A stretch of 64,000 nucleotides of DNA, taken from positions 47,476,039-47,540,038 of the forward strand of contig OY997593.1 of NCBI GenBank assembly GCA_963921825.1. Reading direction: 5' to 3'. How positions within the stretch are numbered: the first letter of the stretch is position 1; the number at the start of each line of letters is the position of its first letter. Made by a program: the position numbers and the translations under genes. Under the pieces are notes generated by a model that ran no database searches, was not told the DNA's origin, and saw only the letters and a program-made list of their open reading frames with translations. Shown here in pieces: positions 1-11,712 of the stretch. Source of the stretch: Erodium maritimum. Lineage: Eukaryota > Streptophyta > Magnoliopsida > Geraniales > Geraniaceae.

Positions 1-3000
1 TAAACAACTTTGGTTGGCTGAGGGGGACAAAAACACCAAGTTTTTTCAAGCATCGACATCATACATACGTCGGGTTAATACAATGTTTGCTCTGAAAAAT
101 GATCTTGGACACCTAGTTACATGAGATTCTGGTATGAAGGAACTGATTACAGAGTATTTCGATAATCTTTTTACCACTAGTCATCCGGATATGGTGAACT
201 TTCCTATATTGATTCCTCCTCCCCTAGATGTTGTCCAAAATGATTCTCTTCTCCGACCGGGTACCGAGCAGGAGGTGCGGCATGCTGTGTTTCAGATGGG
301 ACCAGATAAATCACCAGGCCCGAATGTACTTAATCCTAGATTCTATCAACATTACTGGCCCTGGTGGGGGAGAAGGTGGTCCGGTTTATTCAGGAAGCCA
401 TACGGGCACAGGTTTTTGACCCGATGTTCAACGAAACTTCTATTTTCCTCATCCCAAAGAAGCTAGACCCGGGCGTGGTCACAGACCTTCGACCCATAAC
501 ACTCTGTAACGTCATCTTTTGGATCTTGTCGAAAGTACTATAATATAGACTATGGCCCCTCCTGCATCATGTTGTATCTGAGACATAGGGCGTGTTTATC
601 CCTGGCCGATGCATATAGGACAATGTTCTTATTTCTTTTGAGATCATACACGTCATCAAACGGAAACGATAAGGGCTGGTGGGATATATGACTCTCAAGT
701 TAGATATGAACAAGGCCTATGACCGGTTTGAATGGAGCTACCTTACAACTATAATGACACGTCTTGGTTTTTTCTAGAATTGATCGAAATGGTTTCGGGT
801 TGTATGCGGACTGTTACGTATTTAGTTACCTCAGGAGGGTCGGGGTACTTCCATGCTTACCCTGACAAAGGGAATCCGCCGGTGGGACCCTCTGTCTCTC
901 TATCTATTCCTTTTCTGTAAGGAGGGACTTTCCCACTTATTGAAAGTGGCGTAGGATGGGGGTCAGATCCAAGTCGTGCAAATTGCTCGAGGAGCCCCTG
1001 TGATTTCTCATACGTTCTTTGCAGATGACTGCTACATCTTATATCGGGCTATCCCATCTGAGGCGCAGAGTATCAAGGACATCTTGGGTGTGTTTGGTCT
1101 CCTATCCGGCCAAGTTCTTAACTTATCCAAATCCTCCATCTTTCTTAGCACTGACACGCGGGATGGGATACGAGAGGAATGTTGTAGGACGTTATCCATA
1201 GCGGAAAACTCGACGGCGTATATGTACCTGGGGGTCCCTAACATGGTAGGGCAAAATCGTAATGCGGCAATCACCTACCTCGGGTACCGAATCATATCTC
1301 GGATTCGGCCCTGGGAGGGGAAGCTTTTTTCACCGGCTGGGAGAGAGGTAATGATCCACTCAGTCCTTACCTCTCTACTAGTTTATATCATGTCAGTTTT
1401 TAAGGTTCTGTGTCGGATTATCCACCATATTCATTTGGCGCTCGCATGTTTATGGTGGGGAGGAAAATCAGAGCGCTCTATTGTGTGGCAGAATTGGGAT
1501 AGGCTATGTATGCCTAAGGACAGCGGGGGTATAGGTTTTCGACACCTACAAAACGTTAATATGACATTACTCGGCAAGCAAGCGTGGTGTCTCATCCATA
1601 ACCCACAGTCACTAGAAGCTCGGGTCCTCAAGGCACGATACTATCCCAAGACACATTTTCTTCAGACCAAATAGGCCTTAATCCGAGCCTTACCTGGGCG
1701 AGCATCCACTTGGTACAAGGTCTCCTCTGGGATGGGCTACGGATAACCATTGGGGATGGTAGGGACATTATGATTCTTAACAACCCATGGATGATAGGAG
1801 ACACATCGACTATTGAGACTGAGGGACCTACGATGGGTGGGGTGACAGTCGCAGGCCTCATGATACATGACACTCAACAGTGGGATGCGAACCTTATTGG
1901 TCAACTCTTTAATGAGTTCGATTGCATTAATATTTTACAAATCCCTTTGTCCAGCACTAGACCCCGAGACGATTTTTATTGGGCTCCTGAAAGGAATGAC
2001 CGCTACACAACAAAATCAGTATACATGGCTCTAGCTCGGACCTGACACCACCTCCGCCAAAACACAACTAATGTCACTTGGTCGTTCCTATGGGACATCC
2101 CAGTGCCTCCTCGGCTTCGAATATTTCGATGGTGCTGTCTTATAAATACAATTCAGGTGGCCATGAATTTGGCTCAAAAATATGTGCTTGTCGCCACCAC
2201 GTCTGCTATATGTGGACAGGACGAGGAGTCAGTGGACCATCTTTTCATTCACTGTGGGTTCGCTAAAGTATGTTGGGAGCAATTGGGTAGGGTTCCTCTG
2301 GTGGCCCATGGGGTCAGTTTTGAGGCATGGAGGAGTGCTTTCATGGGGAGTACACCAAAGAGCCGTCTGGCCGTAATCCTCAGCGTAGTATGGGAAATCT
2401 TGAAAGCCAAGAATGCATTGTTGTGGAATGGCATTACCCCGGTAGCCTTAAAAGTTATCTCTGAATCCCTTACACACTTGGTAGCATGGCAGGAAGCCCA
2501 AGCGCGTGGGGATATGCCACATCGGCACCTAACCCAAAGGCCCTCGAGGTTTGTGTCCCCTTCGGTAAATACATGGGGAATCAATGTGAATGGCGCGATT
2601 TTTCATGACTCTAACCAATCGACATGGGGTCATGTTACACGTTCGGGGGATGGACAAGTAGGGCTTACGGCGAATGGAGTACTCCCGGGATGTTGGTTGC
2701 CTGCACTGATTGAGGCATACGCCTTAGCCACGGCGTTACGCAATTTCCACTCGATGGATGTTGACCTAGCCGTCCGGTTTATAGTTCGTTCGGACGCTCA
2801 GGTGGTGCTTAACATGGTCGCCAAAGGGGATCCCCCGGCGTCTCCAATATGCTTATCAAAACGAGAGAATTTCTCTCCAATTTGTAAAAAGGAATGCGAA
2901 TAAGGCCGCCCACTAGTTAGCCAGGGAGGCCCGTTTTGTGCCAAGCCTTTAGTGGTCAGGAGCCCTGCCTGATGCATTTACAAGTACCGTCATTACTGAT

Positions 3001-3034
3001 AAACTTTATGCACCTTTTTAGTAAAAAAAAAATA
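1..3034 (+). mobile_element. L1-clade LINE, decayed, left end outside window
   Basis: The first base already lies inside LINE coding sequence (a GDKNTKFF motif near position 30), so the 5' part is off the window. The element runs through RT, a CCHC-like zf-RVT finger and an RNase H domain, and ends in an A-run at 3023-3032 right after the ORF2 stop. The 3' end lacks the TTTCGCTC terminus seen on other LINEs here, so it belongs to a different lineage. It is old: there are many stops and frameshifts. The target duplication cannot be tested because the 5' end is missing. Confidence 0.9.
2..3021 (+). pseudogene. LINE ORF2 pseudogene (RT, zf-RVT, RNase H)
   Basis: ORF2 of plant L1 elements encodes the polymerase for target-primed reverse transcription. 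Visible parts in order: the linker GDKNTKFF (about 30-60), RT motifs LRPITLCNVIF (about 487-520), LDMNKAYDRFEW (about 700-735) and DPLSPYLFLF (about 885-915), the catalytic FADD at 1018-1029, a Cys/His finger C-x8-DHLFIHC near 2215-2255, and RNase H from about 2570. The RNase H first catalytic Asp is Asn (NVNGA instead of NVDGA), while later residues (IEAYAL, RSDAQ) remain. The frame is interrupted by many stops, for example in the 540-900 segment and inside the KAAH-stop-LAR motif near 2910. The last stop is TAG at 3019-3021. The C-terminus resembles that of the LINE at 48 kb. It cannot encode a working enzyme. Confidence 0.9.
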
Positions 3035-3136
3035 TAACATATTTTATTGAACGTTACCAAATTTTAAAGTACTAAAATATCAAAAAAAATCCAGAAAATA
3101 ATCAACTAATTTTTAATTAACCATATAACATAAGGA

Positions 3137-4074
3137 CCACCGTGGCTATGGCTATGTCAATTGTCATAGCTTATGTCGTGGTTCTTCTTCTCTTCTCTGT
3201 CCACGCTCTCCACTGCACATTCTTTTTGGGTCCTGCGAGAGTTTTCTCTGTTAGGGTTCATCTCGGACCGCCGCTAGTTACCGCGTCGTGGACTCTCCCC
3301 CGCCACCATCGACACGTCTCCCGATCCTGTTCGGCTCCCACTCTGTAATTTTGATGGTTGTCGTCTGGATAACTTCGACGTCGACCATCCTTCAAGCCAC
3401 CTGACGCCGCCGACGTCTCTGCAGCTGTCGCCGCCATCACTGAAGCGCCTCTGAAGTCGCCGCCCCGGGGGTTTCTGTCTCTACAACCGTCGTCCTTGAC
3501 GCTACCAGAGCCAACCTTGAAGCCGCCATCGTCCCTGCTGTCGTCGCCGCTTCTAATGTCGCCGCTGTCTCGGATGCCACCGACATCTCTAGAGTCGTCC
3601 CTGAAGTCACCGCCGCCGTATCTACAGCCGTATCTGACACGTCCTTCTCCCTGGCCTCCACCGCCGCAACCGTCTCGACCACTTTAACGGTTATGGATCT
3701 GGCTAATCGAAATGGTCTTTTTATTTTATTTGAGTTTGTTTTTGCAGGATCAATGCTTATCCAACAAAGAATCAAATATTTCTCTAGGGAGGGGAGCATC
3801 GGGGACTGGCCCTGGGAGGGGTCACATGCAGATGCTTGCATCCCACCATCACTGTTGTTGAGATCTCTGATTTCCGGCGCCCCGTTCCCCCTTTCTCGTA
3901 TTATGTCCTTGCCTATATGGCTTTCAAATACCGTATGTGACGGTTCTAGTAGAGAAAGGTTCAGTGAGTCATTGCTCTTTTTGTCTAATATTAGTGGCCC
4001 GCGAGCATGTTTCATAGTGCACATCGATGTTATGATATAAATTTAATACAATCTTAACTTTCGCTCAAAAAAAA
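3137..4074 (+). mobile_element. Short non-autonomous LINE derivative, + strand
   Basis: The 938-bp insert ends with CTTTCGCTC followed by an A-run (4067-4074). This matches the 3' terminus of element A and of the RT-encoding LINE at 48 kb. Bases 3960-4066 align with the reverse complement of 4500-4620, the 3' region of element A. It contains the 24-nt 3' motif at 3802-3825 (outer stem mutated to GGGAC/GTCAC). The 5' half is a GC-rich Pro/Ser triplet-biased stretch (3240-3690) without a recognisable domain. A likely target duplication is CATATAACATAAGGA (3122-3136) against CATATAAAATAAGTA (4075-4089), with two mismatches. There is no RT or ORF1 domain. Confidence 0.7.
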
Positions 4075-4090
4075 CATATAAAATAAGTAG

Positions 4091-4495
4091 TACTGCAAAA
4101 AAAAATCAAAAACTTTGAGAAGTACAAATGCGATGTAACATGAATTTTAATAAGGTTTCGTTTGAGACGGAACTAGCCTTTATAAGTTACTGTCCAAAGC
4201 AAAAAGGTGTACTACAACCCATGAATTGTGTGGAGTAGTCATAAATACATCTATTCCATATATAACCCAAATCTTTCGCTTCGTAAGTTGTTGCACCTCA
4301 TTTTTTTACCAATCATAAACTTGATCGATCTTAAATCCACTCTTTCTTAGACATCTCACGTGTTCTATATGTTGAGACTAGTATCATGTGATTGTGATAT
4401 AATTTACTCATGTGTGTTGTCACGGATCTGATCAAACATATTTTTAAAGACATGCATGAACCAAAAACTACACACACAAAAAAAACAAAAAAAAT
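4091..4495. other. AT-rich spacer, no gene seen
   Basis: Low-GC sequence with A-runs and no credible coding frame. The A-rich stretch 4478-4494 directly abuts the 3' end of element A. It lies on the opposite strand to the poly-A expected there, so it belongs to the target. Confidence 0.5.
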
Positions 4496-5156
4496 GAGCG
4501 AAAGGTGCAATTTTATAAATGTCTATATCAAAACATTGATGTTCGCCAGAGAGCATGCTCCCGGACCACTAAGATTAGATAAAGAGAGTAATGGCTCACT
4601 GATCATTTTTTTTCACTAGAACTGTTACAGACGATATTTCAAGGCCATATAGGCAATAATAGAATACGAGGGAATAGAAGGTGGTACTGGAAATCATGCT
4701 ACGAAAACAAGCCAAGGATCTCAACAGTAGTGGTGGGAGGCAAAGCATCGACCAGGGACCCCTCCTAGGGCCAGTCCCTGTTGCTCAAGTAGTCTAACAT
4801 CCCTCCTTGCGGGGTTGTTTCCCAGCCCTCGCCTGATCATCTCGAGGCTCTCCAGTGGCAAACATATTGAGCATTCGCGTTCCAGCTGCTCCCATAACAT
4901 CAAGTTCCCTAGAAACGAGCGGTGGAACTTCTGTGACCGACCCCTCTAGTAGCTAGTCGGTCAACAAACTGGTGTTAGCCTGAGCCACAGTACGGTTAGG
5001 TACAATTATCGGGGAAACCCGGGGACTCCTACTCACAGGTAACTAGCCTTAAGTTACAGTGCTCGAGGAAAAATCCCCAGATCCTGCCAGAGCAGGCGAC
5101 CGAGCAAACACGCTCCAATCTGTGGCATACGACTTTACCTGCTTGCCATTCTGGTA

Positions 5157-6614
5157 CTACAAGAGGGACGAGTCATACCTCGGTGTGCCTCGGACTTCCC
5201 ACTCGCATTCCTTGACAATGTGGACGAGGATCCCACAGTTGTAGCAGAAGCTCGGGAGCTTGGTGTAAGTTAGCTCGATCTTCACCGGGTCTGGGAACTC
5301 CTTGAACCGCAGGACCATCCCTCGCCGGAGGGGCCGCTCAATGAGGTGCCAGAAGTGGACCCTAACCGTGCCTCCCCAACACATCCCCCACTGGTCACTC
5401 TGGACCTCCACGTAAGTCCCCAGCGCGTCCCCAATGGACATTCCTGTCTCCTTCGTCCAGACCAAAGGCGGTAGACCCAGAACATGCACCCACAACTGGA
5501 TACGATCCAATAACGGTAAGTCCTGGGCGTAAAGATCTAAATCCCCAAAGAGGAAGGCCCTCCCGTCGAAACACAAAGGTTCGTTGCTCCGAACCCATGC
5601 ACGTGCTTCCGATGAATGGAAGTAGAAGCGAAAGAGGTTGGGACCCAGCTCTTTGACAACTAGACCCTCCACAGCTCATCCCCACGCAGTCGTGATGATC
5701 TGCAGCATCGTCTCCTTCTGGGCGGATGTTGGCGACCATTTCTTCCCCACCATTCCCCATGGGTGCCTGGCAATGGCCATGGATATGACCGGAGAGAACG
5801 GCACAACCACCTCAATCTCCTCCTCGTCCTCAATTGAGCATGACGACAACCTGTCTTGGAGAGCCGCCAATGAGACATAAAGGTCCAAACCCACATCAAC
5901 ATGGGTCAGCGCAGCCTCCGGCAACCCTTGGGTCGGTGTCCGACCCCTACACTTCCCTCCCGGAATTGTAAGGGCAGTAGGGACAAGGTGGATCCGATCC
6001 CTATTAGGGAGGCACCTATCCAACCCTAGGGCTTCCACCGTCGTCCGAGGAAGGTCTGTCATCGGCGCTTTTCCTTTCGTCGGATCCATTTGAAAGGGGA
6101 AATCAGCAGGAAGGACGGTGGCGGTGGCGAGGAGAGTTGCAAAACAGGGGCTACAACCTTAGAAGCAGCACCGATAGGGGCAACTGGATGCAGATCCTGG
6201 GATTTAGAGCACGGCGGTATAGGGTTGCTCGGAGACGAAGGCATGACCACACACGGTGTAGGAGGAGACGGTCGTGGGTTTCTTGGAGGCGAAGCAGCTG
6301 TGGTCTACCTAGTTGGACGTCCTCGCCTTGGTTTCGATGCCGCCTGAAGGGAGACTACCCCCATGGAGAAGGGCACCACCATAGCCGAGAGGGACGGAAG
6401 CATCGCCGAAGTAGGAAGAGAGCTCAAACCAAGTGGTTTTGGGCGTCTCCTTTGACGGGTCTTATCCCCCGCACCGGACACGGTATGTCAAGGATTGGAC
6501 CCCGTCGAGTCAGTGGCCATAGGGACGGCACGAGCCTCAAGCGGAGCAACACCAACAATGACAAGTGGAGCCACGAAAGATGGCACGACAGCGGCGGTGG
6601 AAGAAAGCACCATA
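5157..6614 (-). pseudogene. LINE ORF1 (DUF4283 plus CCHC zinc knuckle), broken
   Basis: ORF1 of plant L1 elements is a nucleic-acid-binding protein of the retrotransposition RNP. A plausible start is the ATG at 6614 (MVLSSTAAV). A low-complexity N-terminal part follows (6614-5900), then a DUF4283-like domain (about 5672-5290, with LWVHVLGLPPLVW and the conserved PLRRG...FPDPVK) and a CCHC knuckle CYNCGILVHIVKEC (about 5250-5205) with all four ligands present. The reading frame changes near 5680 and again upstream, so no single ORF covers the domains. Family assignment is firm from the domain order; function is lost unless splicing or frameshifting rescues it, for which I see no sign. Confidence 0.8.
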
Positions 6615-6617
6615 GTT

Positions 6618-6648
6618 GGCTAGGGCTAGGGCTAGGGCTAGGTTTAGG
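6618..6648 (-). repeat. CCCTAG hexamer tract in the leader of element A
   Basis: Four imperfect copies of a telomere-like hexamer (CTAGGG on +) lie just upstream of the ORF1 start. Short versions occur at the same place in elements H (57180-57192) and I (61203-61217), so this is a leader feature of the family rather than an interstitial telomere. Confidence 0.75.
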
Positions 6649-7412
6649 TCTCAATTTCGAGAGAGATTTTTGGTTTTCTGTACATTTTTTGTATAATTTG
6701 TGTTTTTATTTACACCTTTTTTAATAAAAGGCACTCATATATTATTTAAGTAGAAATTAAAAGAGTTATTACAAGATATGTCTCGAAGTTCTTTCTACAC
6801 ATAACTCTCAGAAAAATGAACCGACACATGCGGTTTTTTAAGGTGCCATAAAGACGAACTAAAATAAAAACTAAAGCATGCCGAAGCTAATGATTGTTGC
6901 TCAAGGTATTTCCTATCTGTTGCATACTATGTAGAGTGCGACTGAACCTGTTGTCATCAGCTTTTAAGGGAGGCAGAGCTCTTCCCAGGGACCGCTCCTA
7001 GGGCCAGTCCTTAGAACAATGGATTCCTTTCAATGTGTGTCTGCTTGCACACCCTGTTATGATCGTCCTAGGGTTCCCCAGCGGACTCCCTCTTTATTCC
7101 CCCGGCTCCTGCTTTAATACTAGACCCAACTCTAGTTCCAATTCCAGTTCTATCTATGTGCCCAGGAAGGTCCGGGGTGTCGGCTTTCTTGCTATCCGAG
7201 GGCTAACCAATCACCAAGTTTTTCCAATCTGGATAGGCCAAGTGGGTCTGGGCGACGCTCCACGGGCTCACACTATTAGGTTCCCTAGTTGAGGATACTA
7301 TCGGGCCCTTGCCTCGAGACAAGAGACCCTTAGGTGCAGAAGTCAAGGATATCGATTTGTGGGACGCCTGATCATCCCAATCTGTTGCATATACCTTGGT
7401 TTGACGGTCCTT

Positions 7413-7916
7413 CTAGAACTCCAAGATAGAGGATTCAAACCATGGAGTACCCACCACCTCCCGGTCGCACTCAGTCACCATGTGACCAATCATACCACAA
7501 TCATAACAAAACACATGCAGTTTTATATAAGTAAGAGTGACACGAACCGGGTCGAGAAATTCTCGAAAGCGAAGCAGGATCTGTTTGCGGAGGGGCGATC
7601 CACAAGATGCCAAAATCTAATCTTCATTATTCCTCCCCAACAGATTCCCTATTGGTCGCATGGGACATCGACACATAGTCCCAGCGTTGAGCCGATCGTC
7701 TCCCCTGTATATTTGGTCTGTACCAATGGTGGAAGTCCACGGGCATGTACCCCGAGTCGAAGCCGATCCAAAGTGGGAGGCTCCCTAGCCAGCGGGTCCA
7801 AATAACCCAACATAAGTGTCCTTCCATCGAAACACCAGGCCTCGTTTCCTCGAACCCATGCACGAGCCGTCTCCGTTTTAAAATAAAACCCCAATATCCC
7901 CGGGCCGATGTCCTTG
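7413..7916 (-). pseudogene. LINE ORF1 of element B, DUF4283/CCHC part
   Basis: Minus-strand fragments across two frames give the end of the DUF4283 domain (AWCFDGRTLMLGYLDPLA, then LRLGVHARGLPPLV) and a complete CCHC knuckle CYDCGMIGHMVTEC at about 7505-7460, followed by a DREVVGTPWFESS tail shared with element C. A frameshift lies between about 7610 and 7650. The 5' half of the gene is displaced to 23146-23604 by the copia insertion. Confidence 0.8.
7912..7916. repeat. Left target-site duplication CCTTG of copia
   Basis: CCTTG directly precedes the first base of the left LTR and recurs at 23141-23145 after the right LTR. None of the inner junctions carries it. Confidence 0.95.
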
Positions 7917-9602
7917 TGTTGGGTCTCGAGGTAGGGTTGGAGATGAACCAACTCGCAGCGGAAAATCAATGAAAACCAAGAGACGATTAAACCATGAAAC
8001 AACTAACAAAGAATAGATTCACAAGAGAAAAATTCAGCACTATTTCTTACCAAAACAAGAACACCGGTTAACGAATGATTGGCTTGAGTCTCCAAGACGC
8101 CTACGTATCCACATGGGAATCAAAGCCACGTAGTTCTTCTCTTTGAGGACTCAAGAACACAAAATGGAGGTGGAAACTAGCCAAACCCGAAATGGCCATG
8201 GAAGAGGGAGAGAAAATGTGTTTCCTATTCTTGTCTTGTGTTTGTTATGTTGAAAAAAGATGACTTAAACATAACAAAACCCATACTTGTCCAACTAAAG
8301 GCATGGGACAAGTATGGTGTCAAGTAAGGTGTAAATAGGACAAAGTATGGCAAGACAAGATTGGGTTAGGTGGTGAATCACCAACACCTTAATCCTTGTC
8401 TTGCTTACTTAGTACTAATTAATCAAGACTTGATTAATTAGTTCCATGGGCCTTGGTTGCATGGGCCTTTCATGGGCCTCTTGGAACATGGCCCGTGGCC
8501 ATTTCCAACGAGGTCCCGTGATTCGCTCATCGCCTCCAAGCCTTCCATACCGGAAATGTCCAACATTATCCGACGCGATCAATCCCAAGACTCCAAGCCT
8601 TGTCTCGATCAGTAAAGTCCTATTCACTTACGGGCACATGACCCAAAACCCAGTTTTGGTCATGTCCCGAGACAACTCTCTTTTGGCCATTCTCCATAAA
8701 TGTGTCAATGAGTTTCATCCTCCGGTGTGACCCTTAGGTTTATGCATGTCAATAGATCAACGTAAAATCCCATTTTACTTGATCCTATTTAAGTGGCAAC
8801 TAACGAGACTTTAGTATTGCCTGACACTGCATAACGAATCGACCCTGTCGATTCTAACCTTTCCGTCATCCCTGTCATTATCCTTTTATCTCCGATATCC
8901 TGATTGAGATAAGGCATAGAGCCGTCATCCTTATTATTCTCAATCACCGTTCCTTGATATGTGAGATGACTGAAGATATGATACCCAGTATCATGTGCAT
9001 GGCCATGCTATTCTTCCAGTCACTCTCGATCAAGCGGCCGAGAACCGATATCTTTCCCATACCTTAGTACGAGGGATAAATCCCTTAGCCGTCTTTCGTG
9101 TCACTCATGTAGCCCGTCCCCAAGCCAATCCTGGCCGTTATGGAAGCCCTGTTACGGACAACGTTAGGCTCAGGTCAAACTCAGTTGTTGACTACATAGC
9201 GATCACAAAGACTCCTTGGTCTAAGGATACATGACAAGCTACGACACTGAATATGTTCATGACTTAATCTATGGCACATATTCAGGGCGGGTCGTCCAAT
9301 ATCATGTCCCACATGTTATCTATGATCAGACTCGGGAATCCCATTCCAATGACTAACAGAACGTAAGCCATAAAGAGCCATCTTTCATACTAGTCGCTTC
9401 TAGTGAAGCTTTGTTGACTAGGGACCCATCGAGTGTGATCTATCTCGATCTATGGTTCTATTCGCATGGTGGGCATAGATCAGAGCACACATCGATATAT
9501 TACTCCAACACATAAGTAATATAAAGCCGCTTTAATTTTATTGCTAACGATGATATATACATTTGGACATTTAGGATTGAACTACGGGCACTAAGACTAA
9601 CA
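7917..9602 (-). repeat. Copia LTR 1 (3' LTR of unit 1)
   Basis: Begins TGTTGGGTCTCGAG and ends AAGACTAACA on the + strand, giving the canonical TG...CA. Bounded on the left by the target duplication and on the right by the polypurine tract. Confidence 0.97.
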
Positions 9603-9617
9603 ATCTCCCACTTGCCC
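9603..9617 (-). promoter_or_regulatory. Polypurine tract of unit 1
   Basis: Minus sense GGGCAAGTGGGAGAT directly abuts the TGTTAG start of the LTR, the normal site for plus-strand priming. Confidence 0.85.
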
Positions 9618-9752
9618 TAGTTCCAATCTAAACTCCAATATGTCCCCATCGACTTTACATGTCTAACATGTTCAGCAGTGACACTGCCTTAGTCAAAGGG
9701 TTGGCTATGTTATCATCTGTTGCAATATCGGTTATCTTCACTTCACCTCAGT

Positions 9753-9950
9753 TCAGTATTTATCTGATGAGGTGGATACGCCGCAGTACATGTTTGGATT
9801 TGTTATACGATCTAGGCTTTTAGCTTGCGCAATGGCCCTTGTGTTGTCGCAAGATGGATTCACCGGACTGGATGGGTTTTTAATTACACCCAGCCCTGCC
9901 ATGAATTTCCAAATCCACATAGCCTCCTTAGCTGCCTCTGCAGCATCCAT
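9753..9950 (-). pseudogene. Copia RNase H fragment, unit 1
   Basis: Minus-strand fragment with AAEAAKEAMWIWKFMAGLG and the CDNTRAIAQAK motif, typical of the copia RNase H domain. It sits between RT and the polypurine tract as expected. The C-terminal end diverges after DRITNPN, so the last RNase H motif is missing. The segment between 9950 and 10189, which should hold the RT-RNase H connection, is frame-broken. Confidence 0.85.
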
Positions 9951-10188
9951 GTACTTGGCCTCTGTCGTAGATTCGGCAATGGTATCTTGCTTTACGCTTT
10001 CCCAGCTAAAGCTCTGCCATTTAGCGTAAACACATATCCTGATTGACTTCTAAAGTCATCTGGATTTGTCTTGGAAAACTAGCGTCTACTCATCCTTCGA
10101 CGAATAGTTCAGCATCATCTTTCCCCCGGGTTAGAATGATGTCTACTGGTACAACATAAGGCTTACGAGACGTCTGGTCTCATACATG

Positions 10189-11176
10189 TCATGGCATATA
10201 TGATCGATCCTGCCCCCAGGCGCATAGGATTCTCATCATCCTTTTCAGCTCATCAGGTGTCTTAGGACACTGAGTCTTGCTGAGATGAATGCCATGACTA
10301 GTGGGTAATAGTCCTTTCTTTGAATCGAGCATTAAGAACCTACTCAATGCCTTGTTCACATAGGTTCCCTGACTTAAATCCAAGACCCTCTTGGTGCGAT
10401 CTCTACATATCTTAATCCTTAAGATATGAGAAGCATCGCCTAAGTCCTTTATTGAAAAACACTTCCTCAACCAAGCTTTAGTCTCGTGCAAGGTTGGGAT
10501 GTCGTTTTCAATGAGAACCAGAAAGGTAATATTGCTCCCACTAGCCTTCTTATAAACGCAAGATTCATCCTCGTTCTTGATTAAGCCAAATCCAATTACA
10601 GCTTCATCAAAACGAAGGATCCAACTCCGAGAAGTTCGTTTCAATCCATAAATGGATTTCAACAACTTATAAATCTTTCCTTTATTCTTCGGATCGTCAA
10701 AACCTTTGGACCGAGACATACAAACGTACTCAGTCAAATTTCCATTTAGGAAAGCGGTTTTGACATCCACTTGCCATATCTCGTAATTATGATACGCAGT
10801 TATGTCAAGAAGAATTTGGATCGATTTTGACCATAGCCACTAAGGAGAAGGTTTCCTCATAGTCAATCCATTGGATCTGCCTATAACCTTTCGCCACCAG
10901 TTGAGCTTTGTAGGTCAGAGGGTTGCCGTCCATGTCCATCTTCACCTTGAAGATCCATTTGCATCCTATGGTCCTCACACCATTGATGGGATCAACCGGT
11001 TCCCAGACTCGGTTGTCCGACATGGATTGCATTTCCTCCCTTATGGCTCCCAGCCATAACTCGGAGTTGGGCCCATCCACGACTTCCTGAAAGGTGGCTG
11101 GATCATCGTGATCCACCATGACTTCATTGTCACCTCCGGATACCATATCTTGGAGGTGGAAGATTGATCCTTTCAA
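10189..11176 (-). pseudogene. Copia reverse transcriptase, unit 1, lacks YVDD
   Basis: Two minus-strand frames (11176-10805 and 10770-10189) cover the RT: KWIFKVKMDMDGN, LVAKGYRQ, the MDVKTAFLNG motif with its catalytic Asp, and KSIYGLK. The segment that should carry the YVDD box reads FLVLIENDIPTLHE. The catalytic YVDD and neighbouring residues are absent, apparently a short in-frame deletion. The N-terminal half is separated from the TAFLNG half by a frameshift near 10790. The enzyme cannot be active. The second unit carries the same deletion. Confidence 0.92.
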
Positions 11177-11264
11177 ATCGCCTTGGACCTTCCGGAATTG
11201 TAACAGGAATTGGTTCTTACTCTACGACAATCTCTGGCTCCTTTCTACTGGGTTGCCAATTGGT

Positions 11265-11534
11265 TTAGACAGATCTGTACCATCCTGAATTTCTTCGAGA
11301 TGCACAGTCCTCCCAATGACGTCTTTGGAAACAAAACTTCTTTTCCATAAAGACCCCACCCCAAGCGACGAACACCATGTTCTCACTGGGATTGTAGAAA
11401 TAGTATCCCCTTGTTGCTTTGGGATACCACACGAAGGTGCATATCTCAGATCTTGGTTCGAGCTTAGTCGAAACCAAATGTTTCACATAAGCCTCGCAAC
11501 CACAAATCTTTAGGAAGGACAAAGCGGGCATCAT
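11265..11534 (-). pseudogene. Copia integrase C-terminal region, unit 1
   Basis: Minus-strand fragment with FLKICGCEAYVKHL, FVWYPKATRGYYFYNP and VFMEKKF, the conserved post-catalytic block of copia integrase. It is isolated by frame breaks from the catalytic core upstream (11713-12501); the stretch 11535-11712 lacks the NGVAER-type motif in an open frame. Confidence 0.85.
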
Positions 11535-11712
11535 CCCGTACCATTTTTAAAATGGTGTCCCTTCCACACCATTCGTCGAAGCCCGATTCACTATGAATGC
11601 GGTCGTCTCTAGAGCAAAACCCCTAAAAGAGATTGGGAGATCAGTCCAACTAATCATGGAACAGACCATTGTCTAACAATGTCCGATTTCTCCGTTTGGC
11701 TACACCTTTCAA

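Larger units (their letters stand above)
4496..6667 (-). mobile_element. ORF1-only LINE derivative (element A)
   Basis: In minus sense the element starts near 6667 with CTCTCTCGA...TTGAGA and a CCCTAGCCCTAG tract. It carries ORF1 (6614 to 5157) and finishes at 4496 with GCACCTTTCGCTC. The 24-nt palindromic 3' motif is at 4755-4778. Only about 660 bp separate the CCHC knuckle from the 3' end, so there is no room for endonuclease or RT. Both ends match those of elements H and I, although the coding middles differ. The oligo-A tail is missing. Confidence 0.8.
6715..7916 (-). mobile_element. ORF1-only LINE derivative (element B), 3' part
   Basis: 3' portion of element B, cut off at 7916 by the copia insertion; the 5' portion continues at 23141. 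The minus-sense 3' end is a short A-run at 6717-6728 next to the 5' end of element A. The 24-nt 3' motif is at 6988-7011 with two changes. Bases 6745-7300 align along their length with 25390-25920 of element C. As in A and C, no endonuclease or RT lies between the CCHC knuckle and the 3' end. Confidence 0.8.

Noticed and set aside
3437..4024. 195-codon minus-strand frame, Ala/Thr rich
   Set aside because: Antisense of a GC-rich triplet stretch inside a + strand retroposon, with no domain and no homologous frame in sister elements.
6618..6648. Interstitial telomere
   Set aside because: Only about four units, hexamer rather than TTTAGGG, and found at the same place in related retroposon leaders.
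6137..6724. 195-codon plus-strand frame rich in Arg/Gly
   Set aside because: Antisense to the ORF1 N-terminus and leader of element A; the GLGLGLGL run is only the CTAGGG tract.
8446..8730. 94-codon open frame repeated in all three copia LTRs and similar in the solo LTR, looking like a conserved gene
   Set aside because: It is repeated because the LTR is repeated. In the solo LTR (58012-58284) the middle part is in another frame, so the protein is not what is conserved.
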